From the NCBI GenBank assembly GCA_038373865.1, contig JAXGGA010000088.1, positions 288,875 through 352,874 of the forward strand: a DNA stretch of 64,000 bases. Direction: 5' to 3'. Positions 37,201 to 50,800 of this stretch are shown piece after piece. The notes under the pieces are model-generated. The model was not told the origin of the DNA, ran no database searches, and saw only the letters and a program-made list of their open reading frames with translations. A program made the translations under genes and the position numbers. Origin of the DNA: Uloborus plumipes. Lineage: Eukaryota; Arthropoda; Arachnida; Araneae; Uloboridae. Within the stretch, counting starts at the first letter, position 1; each line of letters opens with the position of its first letter.

Positions 37201-40200
37201 ACATGGCAAAAAACGCGTTTGACTGTATTCAACGAAATTTTAAATATCAAGTGAAAATTGAGGTCTCGATTTTTTCACTCAAATGTTTTGAGCATTAGAA
37301 TGTATCGTATGCTAAATCAGAATATTTTGAGCATCAGAATGTATCGTATGCTAAATCAGAATATTTCGAGCATCAGAATGTATCATACGCTAAATCAGAA
37401 TATTTTGAGCATCAATGTATCGTATGCTAAATCAGAATATTTTTTTTAAATAATATCAGCAGTTTTTGCTAAGTGAAATTTCACGTGGAAAACTCTACAT
37501 GTAACGATCAAAAACCATTTAATTTTTAAAAAAGCTCAAAAAATATGAAATGTTTTAACTTCACTTTTCTATAGACACTGCTGAGAAAAAAAGCAGCAGA
37601 AGAATTGAAGAAAGAACAAGAAAGAAAAGCTGAGGAAAGAAAGAAAATGATTATTGAAAGGTGTGGCCAGCCAAAGAGCTTAGAAAACGCTAACGAAGGT
37701 AAATTTTCATTTATATGTTAAAAAAGTATTAGTCAGTTAGAAAAGTATAAGTCAAGTTTTAATGCATAAACAGAAAATACTTCATATGAATATCAGTATT
37801 ATATCAAATGACTTTGATTGCAAGTTCTTCCAATTAAAATTAAAACATTAATTTTTGAAACTAATAAAATGATGTATGCAGTTTTTAATTACCACACGAT
37901 CGAATGAAAATAAATGGGGAGGCTGGAGCCGAATCAAACCTTCCAGAACTGATGTACCTCAAATGCCCTAAATAGCTGTTTTAGCAAAACCATTTGAAAA
38001 AGCATTAAAATAAAAAGAAAAGTAAAATTTAAGTATCAAGACCTTTTAGTAAATTAATCTCGTAAGTATGGATATATGGGATTGATCTTTGATTTTACTT
38101 TAAAGTGGCCAAAAAAAAAACAGAAATTAAGCTTGGTTCTATTTAATATTCTGCTGTCACCGTGTGCTCAATGCTCATCAGTGAAATAAATATTTAAATA
38201 TGAAAATGAGATGGTGGGTCAAACCTCATCTCTGGTCAAGCCTCCCTAGTTCCTCTTGAAACTGGTAACATAAAAGCAATCTGTAGTACACTCAGCAGAA
38301 TACCTTTGCCCTTGGAGTTCTGAATTCAATCTGATAATCACAGTAACCATTCAAATGTTTTTAGATACTAAGTTTTTCGATATGAATATTTCATTCATAC
38401 AAAAAAAACTCTTATTGCAGCTGTTTTTCTTTTTATTTTTCTTTTTTTACAGATAAAATATTTAAGTTCTTTATTGACTCTCTTATGCACTAAAACTGAA
38501 TTATACAATAAATAACCATACAGCCAATAATTGATTATAAGGAAAAGTCATCACCAAGATGAAACAACAACACGTAAAAAATACTCACATTGTGTTTTTC
38601 AAGACACTTTTTGTGCAACGATCTAAATACCCCCCCCCCTGAAAAAGTTGAAAAGAAAACTTATGTTTAAAAAAAATCAGATGCATTTTTTAACAAACCC
38701 TTGAATTCAAAAAAAAAAAAACGTACGAATGCATTCATGTGCTTGTAATGTGCCAAAATAAATGATTTAAAATGATGCGAAATTTAGAAATACAGCATCA
38801 GGCAAAAAAACTGCATGACTTATTAAAATGAACATTTTAAGGAATTTCTTGAGAAATAAAAAAATAATTGTTTTATAATTTTGATCACAAAGGATCGTTC
38901 ACAAATAGCCTTTTTTTATCACGAATCTCACTAAACGATTGCAGGAAAGAGTTGCAAAAATGCGAAGGATCCCTTACGACTCGTCACTTATCCTAGGATA
39001 ATTGAAGGGGTAAGTAAATAACGGTGATATGTGACAAATTTTTAAAAGGTCTCATAAAAAATTCAAAAAAAAAAATGTTGTGTTATTTTTTAAATGGATT
39101 TTTCTCAACGGGTAGCTCAAAAATTGTCACATATCATCTTTATCCACTTGCCCCTTCAATTGAAATCCGGCTCATTTGGTAGCCGTCTTCTTGTTAAATA
39201 TTTATGATACTCAACTGCATTTTTTTCTTTATAAATTGCCAAATCTATTTGGCAAAGAAATTTGGAAAGTTTTAAGTTGCTATCTTTCACGGAGCGCTCA
39301 GTGAGAAATTATTTGCTTCAAATGTTCACATTTCAGCAAATTTCCAATAGTTTTATTTTTAATTTCAGTGTAATGATTCCCTTATATGACGTCAAATTTT
39401 CTGAAAGTTTAATAGGATTTGAAGGAAAACTGCGCCTTATGAGACAAAATAATATGCGAAAATATTTGATACTTTGATTTGAAAGAAATACTTAATCTTT
39501 GCATATATAAGGGTAAGGGATATTTTCTCGAAAATCTAAAATTATTTTACGTAGTAAGTGAACTAATTCCGGAAATGTACAGTTTATTCTCACATATCTA
39601 CGATGAAGAATGACCAAATACCTTTTTTGGTTTCTTCAATTTGTAGCTAGTCTGCATGGGGATTTAATGTTTATTGAAAATGTCATCTGAAGCATACCTT
39701 TCACGTGAAAAAAGTTACCGAACAATTCTCTTAGTTCCAGAAAAATTCTTTAAAATGTAAATTTTATGCAAGTGATACATATTTTTTTCCTGTCTGCCAC
39801 TGCATTTAAAAAAATTCAAAATGCTTTTTGTAAGAAGTAATGAGAGAACTTCAAGTTCTTGAATCATGTAAAAAAATGTCGCTAAAACAAAACATATGCC
39901 GTATTTGATTTTTAATCTCTGCAGCTACTTTACAAGCGATATGCAGGGAATACCAAAAGAGAATTCAAGAGCTGGAAGAAGCAAAATATGACCTAGAATA
40001 TGAAGTTGGACATAAGGATTTCATGGTAAGAAAAATCTTCACTTTTATGCTTCTCTTGAGCGTTTTAGTAAAATATATAGATTTATAATTTATATTTACT
40101 TACAGATCAATGAGTTAGCTATTCAAGTCAACGACTTACGAGGAAAATTGTAAGTGACATTTTTTTAATTAATGCTAGATATAAATCAAAACACTAATTT

Positions 40201-43200
40201 ATTAAGTTACTTAAGAAGTTATTTCTGCCGAATACTTTGCATAATAAACCATTTCTGGAATATAGCGAAATTTATTTCCTATGCTGTGATTGATAAAACA
40301 CAATATGCTTGATTATTAAATATATCTTATGTAATTGTAAAAGTTTTTTTATTTATTTATTTTGTTTAGTGTACTGCTTGAATAATAAAGCAAAAGGTAA
40401 TACAAACAACGTTATTCAAGCAAAAATTGCAAAATGATTTCATGCATAGGTATTTTTATGCCGTATAAATTATGTGTTAGGAAACAAATAATCGTTCAGA
40501 ATGTTGTTAAAAATGAAATATCAAAGCCGCGTTAAATTTTTATTTACTATGCTGAGATTTGCTTAATTTTTAGCATTTCTTTATTTTTTTAGCGTAAAGC
40601 CAAGCCTGAAAAAAGTTTCAAAATATGAAGGAAAGTAAGTAAAAATAAGTTCATACATTCAATTATAAAACTGATAACATCAAGAAAATTCAAAAAAGGA
40701 AAAAAAAAAACGCATATGAAAATTCTAAAAAATTTCTTTTTCTGTGAGTTCTTTGAAATCGAAAGTGTTCCAGAAATGAATATAAAAAACCTCCTAACAT
40801 TGAAAACTTTGCAAAACTAGACATTAAATGAAATTTATCGTCGTCATTAAGAATTTAAATGTGATGAGTGTTCTCGATTATTTTACAATAACATTACACA
40901 ACAGACTGACCAAGTTAATTGACCCTGAAGTTTATTCCATGGTTTTTATGCTAAGAAACTTAATCCATCTCACCAACCCAACTAACCAAGTTCAATATAA
41001 ACCACACTAAGGTGTTATGATTTTAAACATAAAGAACTTAAATTTTGTTGGTTGGTTGTTGTCAGGATGCCACGAGCAATCTACCATGAAGCATTCACAA
41101 TGAGACCCTCGAGATTAAAACATTTTAATTCCTAGAAGTGTAAGTAAGTAAAAACTATAGAAGCCATCATCTTCGACATACATGAGGAATGCATACTATG
41201 CGCTTTCCCAAGTAGCATCAACTCATCGGATTTTGCTCGGCCGATCATCGAACTCCTCGTAAACTGATCCCATAACGCACGATGACATCGTTCCGATCAG
41301 TATCCGAGCACGGTTTTCGATGAGCTACGTTTCATCACAAAGCGATATCCTTCCGATCAACTTTCCCGATGAAAATAAGCCGAGCATCCAAAATTGATCC
41401 TAAATTCATCGGCACGAGACTGCAATGCTCGTAAATTGCTCCAAATCTCATCGTATTTCGAGCAAAACTCATCGGATTTTGCTGCTCGGATTCTGTTTGA
41501 CCGATGAGACATATTGAAGCAATTCCCAATGAGATCTCATCGAATCCGATCATCGGCCGATGAGAATTTCATCGGGTTTCGATGAATGACCGATCATCTT
41601 CCGATGAGATTATGCTGCTAGGGTTGCCTCTTGACAAACACAGGACAGATTTACGGCACAGAGAGGATGAAATAACATCCATGGGCAAGGTAGGACTCGA
41701 ACCCGCGACCACTTGCTTACAAGGAGAATACTCTACCTCAAGACCCACGTGGCCCCCACTCGACAGTTCTGTTTATCTGAGCGACCTTCCGGGAAGTCAC
41801 TCCACTTTCGTTTTACTTCCACTGCGTTCGCTTACTTACATCTAATTTTAGGTCGCCATACTTGTCTATTTTCTGGAAATGGAAAGTGTTATTCTAAAAA
41901 AGGGTCAAAGGTAATATACACTACGCCAACGTCATGACAGTTTTCCCAATACAGAACTTCTTAAGAAGAGTCACTAATTTGCTTAGATTGACAGATTTAC
42001 AGAATATGAGAATAGGTGATCAGGGTTCCGTTCTGTGTCACTGCAGTTTTTTTTATTGAGGGTACGTTCTTCCATCTTTGTGGATCGTCATCTCTCTCTG
42101 GTGACGTGTCTTAAGTCTGGTGAGGGTATTTGCTACTGTCCTGTTTCCGGTTTGTATTTCAGAGACTTGGTACTTCAGTTTCATAGTTTTGTCTTCAAAT
42201 TTAGATGTTTTCACCGAATTTGTGTCGCTCAGTGAGAGATAGTCTATCACAAGTGATAGTTTATCACTGTTTAGTTTCCTTGCCTCTTTTGGCAAGGTGT
42301 CAACAGTTTCATTTTCTTCAATTCCAACATGCGCTGGTGCCCATCGCATGATGCACTTTTTATTTAACCTGATAATTTTCTGCAGTACTTGTTAAATTTT
42401 AAGGATGCATCTGAACATAAGCGAGTCTAAAAAGTTTCGTGCGTGAAATGCATATTATATATTCGCTCTTACAATAATTTCATTTTCAAAAAGAATTAAT
42501 TCTTCAAGAGGTGTTTAAAAGAAAGGAAAGCACATATTTTCAATTTAAACGGACTATTATAAATTCTGAACCTATGGCCTGATCAAATTTCGCACCATGT
42601 CCTTTTTTTAGCTCCAATCTCAGCTATCATTTATTTTCTGGTCACCTTGTCTAGTGGTCAGAGAAGTCAGATACGGATAGAATGGCTGGGGTCGAATCTC
42701 GGCTAGGGTATGGATGTGCTTTTTCTCCTGTCTTTCTTTGTGAGAATGCATTTATGTGCTGTGAATAGTTGTCCCCCCTCCCCCCCTCCCCACACAGTTG
42801 GAAAAGTGAAGCAGCACACTACAAATTGTCAGCCTGGCTGACACAAGTTAACAACAACTTATTTATTTACTTCTTCATGTTATCAGAATATTTACAAGCT
42901 TTCATACTTAGTTTAGCTCATGTTCATATCATTGAAAATTGATTCTTCTATTTAGATTCGAGAAATTGAAAATGATAGCGAAATCATCCGAAGTTGACTT
43001 CAGAGCAAATTTGAAAACGGTCAAGTCAAACAAGTTTAAGTTGGAAGAAGAAGAAGAGGTACAATTTATATTAATTTACTAACGATCTGAATCAATACCA
43101 GTTGAAACGATTTTAAATTCAAAAAATGTTATAAATAACACTCATACGGTAATTTGTTTAACATTGCGTGAATTTGAAGAATGTGTTATCCTACTTATCG

Positions 43201-43319
43201 CCAAACATTTTAACGCCCAAAGCACCAATTTATACTCTTAGAGTATTGTGAACATTGAAAAAGTGCTTTCCCTAACTAAGGAGCCACATGAATAGTCTAA
43301 TGGGGCCAATTCAATCAAT

Positions 43320-43369
<50 letters not shown>

Positions 43370-44785
43370 TGCTCGACATTGAAAATGCAACACCAAGAAG
43401 GAGTGGTCAGAAATTCATGCAAATTTTACCGTAGACGCACGTTACTGAGTTATGCAAATGATATGAAATGCGCAGCTCTCCGACGCACGTGAAGTAAGAT
43501 ATAAGAGAATGAACTTGAAACGTGGGCTATGTTCATGTTGGTTTTTCTGCCAGACTAATTATCGGAGAAATTTGGTTTTTGTCTCGAAGGATACGTGTGA
43601 TAGGAGGAAATGCCACGCCGTCCTCAACGAAGACACTTCCAGCATATAGACGACTTTACAAGGGGTATGGTGATCGGACTGAGAAGGGGAGTTTGGTCCA
43701 TACGTCAAATTGCAGCTGATACCCACATGGATGCAAGCACTGTGCATCGGCTGTGTCGGAGATGGTTGGAAAGAGGAAGTGTAGCCACATTGAGGGGTGC
43801 AGGTGCAGCCAGAGTGACGTCAGACCGCTTCGATCGACGGATTCACCGACAAGCTGTGGCGGACCCGCAAGTCACTTGTACGTCGATTCTGCAGCACGTG
43901 CAAGGTACCCTGGATGTTCCTGTGTCAACCAGAACCATTTTCCGTCGACTGGTTGCACGTGGCCTGCAATCACGGCGCCGCTAAGAAGACTGCCATTGAC
44001 CTCACAGTACAGACTCTAACGTTTGGAATGGTGCCGGACCAGAGCGACGTGGATGGCAGAATGGCAAACCGTAGTGTTCTCAGATGAATCCCGCTTCTGT
44101 TTGTCCAGCGATAGTCATCGCATACGTGTGTGGCGTCGACGTGGAGAAAGATCGAATCCGGCAGTAACTGTGGAACGCCCCACAGCGCGACAACGTGGCA
44201 TAATGGTTTGGGGCGCTATTGCATACAATTCCGTATCACCTCTAGTTCGTATTCGGGGCACTATGACGGCCCAACGATATGTAGATAATGTACTGCGAAC
44301 GGTGGCAATCCCCTACCTTCAGGGTCTGCCAAATGCAATTTTTCAACAGGATAACGCCCGGCCTCACAGTGCTCGAATCAGCCAACATGCTCTACGAGGT
44401 GTACAGATGCTTTCCTGGCCACCCTACTCTCCTGACTTGTCACCAATCGAACATGTGTGGGACGTGATTGGACGCCGTTTGCAGAACCTGCCACTGCCTC
44501 GTTCAGAGGACGAACTGTGGCAAATGGTTGAAAGGGAATGGAGTGCCATCCCTCAGGACACCATCCGCAGGCTTATTGACTCCATGCCTAGACGTGTTTC
44601 TTCGTGCATCGCTGTCCGCGGTGGTCCTACTTCTTACTGAGCCGACGCCGTCCTCGCTCTAAATTTTGCTTATTTATTTTGAAGTAAATATCACTTATTG
44701 TTCCATGCTGTCTCTGTCTTCTTACCAAATTTCATCAATTTCTGACCACTCCTTCTTGGTGTTGCATTTTCAATGTCGAGCAGTG

Positions 44786-44845
<60 letters not shown>

Positions 44846-47800
44846 TGACGTGCGGTCTGCCCAAGGAAACCAAGCAGTGCATGGGCACCAAAAAAAAAAA
44901 AAAATCTCATTATTATGCTCATAAGTAAAGACAGGAAATATGAATGTATATTTTCTCTTGTCTTTGATTTTTTCCTGAAACAAAGTTTCAAATTCATTAA
45001 AAAGTCGCTTGACGACGTTCTCACACTCGCTCAAATGACGATTCCCGTGGATCCGAGAAAGAGAAGACCATCCCTGCTACGAGTCGAACCCTAGCACAAG
45101 GAGGTTTGAAGGGGTGTTGCCATGCCAACACATGTCGCCTTGGCTCCTATCCAATGATAGGAGACCTCCGAAGAAGCTCCTGTAGTCCCTGCCTGTAGTG
45201 CCTGAAGCTCCTTCGAAACCAAGCAGGCAGTTCCATGCTTGGTGGGATTTCTAAAAGTTGCTATTTTTCGGGTGAAAGTAAAATGTTTTAAACGAAGTGT
45301 TTTTTGTTTTTGTCGCTGGATTTCAAGATGTCGGATATCGTCGCCGATTTGATTAAAGTACTCTTTTCTAGAAGATTATTTGAAGAAAAGAAAAGATTGA
45401 TTTCTGGAGAAAGACCGGTACCAGCATTGCCAAATTTAATTCAGCAGCAAAAGAGTGTAACTCGTCATTTTCAGACTGCGAATTATGAAAAGTGTGACTG
45501 GCTTACTGGCAGTGTGTCACACAACAAACTGTACTGTTGGAATTGTTTGCTCTTTAGTACTGACAGGAACTCTTCTTGGACAGCTAAAGGATATGATAAG
45601 TTAAGCAATTTAACTAAAGCAATAAGGGACCACTATGTATCTATTGCTCATAATTGTGCTTCAATCTCTCTAGCTACTTTCGGAAGTGTTCGCATTGAGA
45701 CTGAGTTGATTGTTTATAAATTTTCTTAATAAGTGTTTCATTTGCATTTTTAATCGATCAGTATTATTGTTTGCTATACACTGAAGTGACAAAAGTCATG
45801 GGATACCTCTTAATATCGTGTCGGCCCTCCTTTTGCCCGGCGAAGTGCAACAACTCGACGTGGCATGGACTCAACAAGTCGTTGGAAGTCTTCTGCAGGA
45901 ATATTGAGCCATGCTGTCTCGATAGACGTCCATAATTGTGAAAGCGTTGATGGGGCAGGATTTTGGGCACGAACAGACCTCTCGATGGTGTCCCATAAAT
46001 GCTCAATGGGATTCATGTCGGGCGATCTAGGTGGCCAAATCATTCGTTGGAATTGTCCAGAATTTTCTTCAAACCAATTACGAACAGTTGTGGCCCGGTG
46101 ACATGGCGCATTGTCATCCATAAAAATCCCATCGTTGTTTGGGTACATGAAGTCCATGAATGGCTGCAAGTGATCTCCAAGTAGCTGCACATAAGCATTT
46201 CCAGTCAATGTTCGGTCCAGTCGCACTAGAGGACCAAGTCCATGCCATGAAAAAACAGCCCACACCATTACGGAGCCACCACCAGCTTGAACAGTGCCTT
46301 GCTGACAGTTTGGGTCCATGGCTTCGTGGGGTCTGCGCCACACTCGAACCCTACCATCGGCTCTTACCAGCTGAAATCGTGACTCATCGGACCAGGCCAC
46401 GGTTTTCCATTCATCTAGGGACCAACCGATATGCTCACGTGCCCACGAGAGTCGCTGCAAGCGATGTCGTTCTGTCAGTAAAGGCACTCGAGTCGGTCTT
46501 CTGCTGGAATAGCCCAAGAAATCCAAATTTCTCCGCACAGTTCTAGCAGACACGTCCATTGTACGTCCCACATTGATTTCTACGGTGATTTGACGCAGTG
46601 TTGCTTGTCTGTTAGAATTTACGACTCTTTGCAGACGTCGCCGGTCTCGATCTTTAAGTGCAGGCGGTCGACCACTGCGCTGTCCATGGTGGGATGTTAT
46701 GCCTGAAATTTCATACTCTCGGCACACTCTTGACACAGTGGATCTGGGAATGTTGAATTCTCTAACGATTTCCGAAATGGCATGACCCATGCGTCTAGCT
46801 CCAACTAACATTCCGCGTTCAAAGTCTGTTAATTCACGTCGTGCGGTCATCATCACGTTAAAACCTCTTCACATGAATAACTTGAACAGAAATGAAAGCT
46901 CTGTAAAAGCACTGCGCATTTATACCTGTTCTATGCGATGCTACTGCCATCTGAAAATTTGCATATTGCTATCCCATGACTTTTGTCACTTCAGTATATA
47001 AAGAATATTTTTTTCAAACTGACTGTTATTAGAATTAACACACATAGCTCAAAAAACTTATACTACTAACAAATATCACGAAATATAAGTACTACTATGA
47101 AAAAAAAAAAAATTGGACATCGAAGTTGCTTGGGCACTCTCTTGGGTCACCGCACGTGCCTGATATATATATATATACCAGGTGTGTAAGTATGAAACCG
47201 GAATTTTTCTACGGGAAAAACACGTTTATTGTAATGCTATGATACAAAGTACCTTACTCAAAGTATTGTCCGTAGCTATCTATACATTTTTGCCATCTTT
47301 CTGGCAATTTGTGGATTGCGTGCCAAAATAACTGTTGATCTTTTGAGGCAAACCAGTCATCGAGCCATTTTCGTACAGCTTCGTAGGAAGTCAAGCGCTG
47401 CTCAGCAAGTGCGTGTCCCATCGATGCAAACAAGTAATAATCGGATGGGGCAAGGTCCGGTGAGTAAGCCGCATGCAAAAGAATCTCGCAACGGAACAAC
47501 TCTATCGTTTCCTGGACCCGTTTTGCTTTGTGTGCTGGTGCGTCGTCATGCAGCAAAATCACCTTGTGTTGTCTTTGTTGGTATTTTGGTCGTTTTGCAC
47601 TCAAAGCTCGATTCAAATTGGTCATTTTCTGTCGGTAGCGTTCAGTATTGACAGTTTCCCCAGGTCTTCGTCCAACAAGGCTTGCAGGTCAGCGTCTTCA
47701 AACGTTTTCGGTGGTCTTCCACGTTCTTCGTTCCTCACGTTAAAATCGCCACTTCTGAACCGTTTGAACCACTCGAAACACTGTGTTTTACCGAGACAGC

Positions 47801-50800
47801 ATGCTCACCATACGCCTCCACAAGCATTCGATGCGATTCGGCTGCGGTTTTCTTCAGATGAAAACAGAAAACTAGTGATGTCGGCAAATCGTAATTTGTT
47901 GGCACAAAACTCGACATGTTTATCTCTAATAAACTAATGCTACTGAATGAAACTCGTGTTATTGTGAATTGGAAATCTTTGTCGAATATCAATACAATAA
48001 CAAGACACTGCTGACGTGATGAGTCGGTAACTACATCGACATCTAGCGCCACTTATGGGAAATTCCGGTTTCATACTTACACACCTGGTATATATAATAT
48101 GTATATTATACAAATTTTAAAGATAATTAAATCCCAAGCCTGTTCTTGGTTCGCCCTTTCATCCTTTCCTTTTCGCATTTTGTGTCCCTCCGGAGCTTGG
48201 AAGGCTTATTAAAACAAGCATTACCAATACAGCAACAACGTTGTTTTTACTGGATAATGAAACTCTATAAATTTCATTTCACAAATGCTCGAAGCGCACC
48301 TTTTGTTATGAGACATACAGGTTGTTCCAAGTTAACCTTCATGACCTCTATTTCCTCAACCGTTCGTCCTAGATGTATACTTCCATGTGCAAAATTGCTT
48401 GAAATGAGGAGGAGAGTTAAGATATGGAAAGTTTGAAGCGAAAAAAATAATTGGTTAAGAAATAAAAAAAAATAACTTTTTATAGGGGCTCCGGGCCCCC
48501 AAACTTATATTTAGGGAAATAATCTCCATTGAAAAATAATACTAACACAAAAAAAAGGAAATTTGTGCGATCAAAATCCATGGAGAAATGAAACATGAAA
48601 CTTTATGACTTTTACACCACTTTACACTAGCGTTATTTTAAGTGATTTTGGAGGCCATATACACGCGAAATTCGCACCATTCAGAGTTCTTTAATAACAA
48701 AATATTCTTTATTTTCCAAAAATATATTTAACTGTAAAAGTTATTTAACATGGGAATTAAAATACGGAAAAAATTGAATAAGAAAGAAGGAAAATGCCTT
48801 GCTGAATTCGCGAATATAAATTTACCGACTGTATAGTGATTGCTTGAAATAACGTAATCCTTTCACTGCAGAGTAAAATCGGCTTAACTAGATGCATTTC
48901 GTTAAGGCTTGAAGTTACGATGTACACTACGGATGGTGTTGCTTTACCAACACGGTTATGGACAATGTAATCACAATGTCTATTATTTCTTAGATTCTAC
49001 ATATTTCGTGTGTTTAATATCTTTGTATAAAAATGTATAATAATTTACCTTGTCTTGTTATGTTTTGTAGTCTTGTATCATCTGTATTTATTTTTGAATA
49101 CAATGAGAAGCGAATGTTTTCTGACATGGACGAAACAAATTTCATTATCGTCCCTGATCTAAAAGCTCGTTATTCCTCTGGCAGGGCGAAAATGTTTTTT
49201 CGTCAATTTGTTTACCGGCCCTGCGCATTCAAAACTCGAATATCTCCGCAAATTTTGATCGTACAAATGTGATTTTTTTGTGTTAGTATTATTTTTCAAT
49301 GGAGATTCTTTCCCTAAATATAAGTTTGGGCACCCGGAGTCCCTATAAAAAGTTAGATTTCGTATTTTTTGACTGAATTATTTTTTTCGCTTCATGACTT
49401 TCTACCTCATTTTGAGCAAATTTGCAATTCGAAGTATGCATCTAGGACGAACGGTTGAGGAATTAGAGGTCATGAAAGTTGACTTGGAATACCCTGTATA
49501 TCAGACTGTAGTAGAGAAAATATCAACGTAAAATAGGCACAAATAAGCAGAGATACTGTATTTTCAGTATCTCTGCTTATTTGTGCCTATTTTACGTTGA
49601 TATTTTCTCTACTACATCAATAGCACAAAGGTATTTGTAAACTTTATATATCAGTCTATTTTTCCTTTCCATCGCTGTAACATGTGATGGTTAATGGTCG
49701 TTCATTTCTCACACGATTGGACACCTTTATGTTATCAGACAGAATTTCGTCATTTCCGCATTAATGAACTTCTTTGTAGTTGGATTGGACGAGGTACTAA
49801 CGACGACAATCGGCTTGTTCCGTGGCCACTGCACTCTCCGGACCTAACTCTATGTGGTTTCTTTGTGAGATTAAATCTGGAATCGTGTGTTGACTTCTGC
49901 AATGCCACGTGGTTTGCTAGATGAACGCTGAGGGTTCACAACAGTCTTTTGCTGCTGTTCATCGTAACATGTAGAGCAAGAGAAACGATCATTAGAATTT
50001 AGACTTCATATTTACCGCAGCACAAAAGGTTCACATATCAAGTATTGTTAATGTTTGCTTTAATAAGCCGTTCAAATCCCTAAGGAATCAGTGACACACC
50101 CTGTTTTTTTTTTTTTTTTGTGTGTTTCTTTTCTTTTCTAGTTTTTTTTTTTTTTTTTTTTTTTTGATTGAAACAAGCGTTTAGTGAGATTTGAACTTAC
50201 TGGGCACAATTCTGGAAGAATTTCTAGTTTTAAGAATAAGCTGAATGTATATTTTGTTGGCTTTGATTTAATTGCCATCATATTCGTCATGATTTTGGTC
50301 TACGAAAGTACACTAGGTGGCCAAAAGTATCCGGACACTTTCAAAAATTTACATTTTTAGATATAACTCGAGAAATAGGTGATCAATTGTTCTTTAACTT
50401 TAGTCATATAAAATATATTCTTCACCGAACATTTCCAAGTTGAAATTAACTTACCTTTGCATTTGGGGGACGATAAAAAGGGGGGTCGAAAGAAAAACCG
50501 CTTTTTGACCATAACTCTTTGAAAATAGCTCGGAATAAGGTATGCATTTCAGTAATTAATTAGCATACTATGTATAATTACTGTACAAATTCAAATGAAC
50601 GTACCTCTCTTACTTCCGAAGATATGAAACATTTTTTAAAAAACGGCAATTTTATTTGAAGGGTTTTTGCTCATAACACGCAGAGTTTTTGATCAAACCT
50701 TATCAAAACTTCAGGAAAGATGACAAAATACAAGAGAAAGAACATACTAAAACGGTTTTTAAAAATATTAAAAATCCGATGAGATATGAACGTTAAAAGG

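Larger units (their letters stand above)
44843..47162 (+). mobile_element. Internally deleted hAT transposon carrying a nested Tc1
   Basis: Ends CAGTGACGTGCGGT and (complement) CAGGCACGTGCGGT continue with (C/T)CCAAG and are flanked by ATATATAT on both sides, matching the 8-bp hAT duplication, although the microsatellite makes that uninformative. Without the Tc1 at 45779-46996 the element is about 1.1 kb and codes only for the two ends of a transposase. A duplicated GGGCAC/GTGCCC block lies just inside both ends. Confidence 0.85.

Noticed and set aside
37285..37445. CRISPR-like array from regularly spaced repeats
   Set aside because: Units are contiguous without spacers, and the genome is clearly eukaryotic.
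37258..37449. Repeat protein SIRMYRMLNQNIL
   Set aside because: Product of a 39-bp tandem repeat lying in an intron.
46160..46546. 128-codon plus-strand frame at 46.2 kb
   Set aside because: Antisense shadow of the intact Tc1 transposase.
47316..47937. Plus-strand frames of 111 and 154 codons
   Set aside because: Antisense shadows of the mariner transposase remnant.
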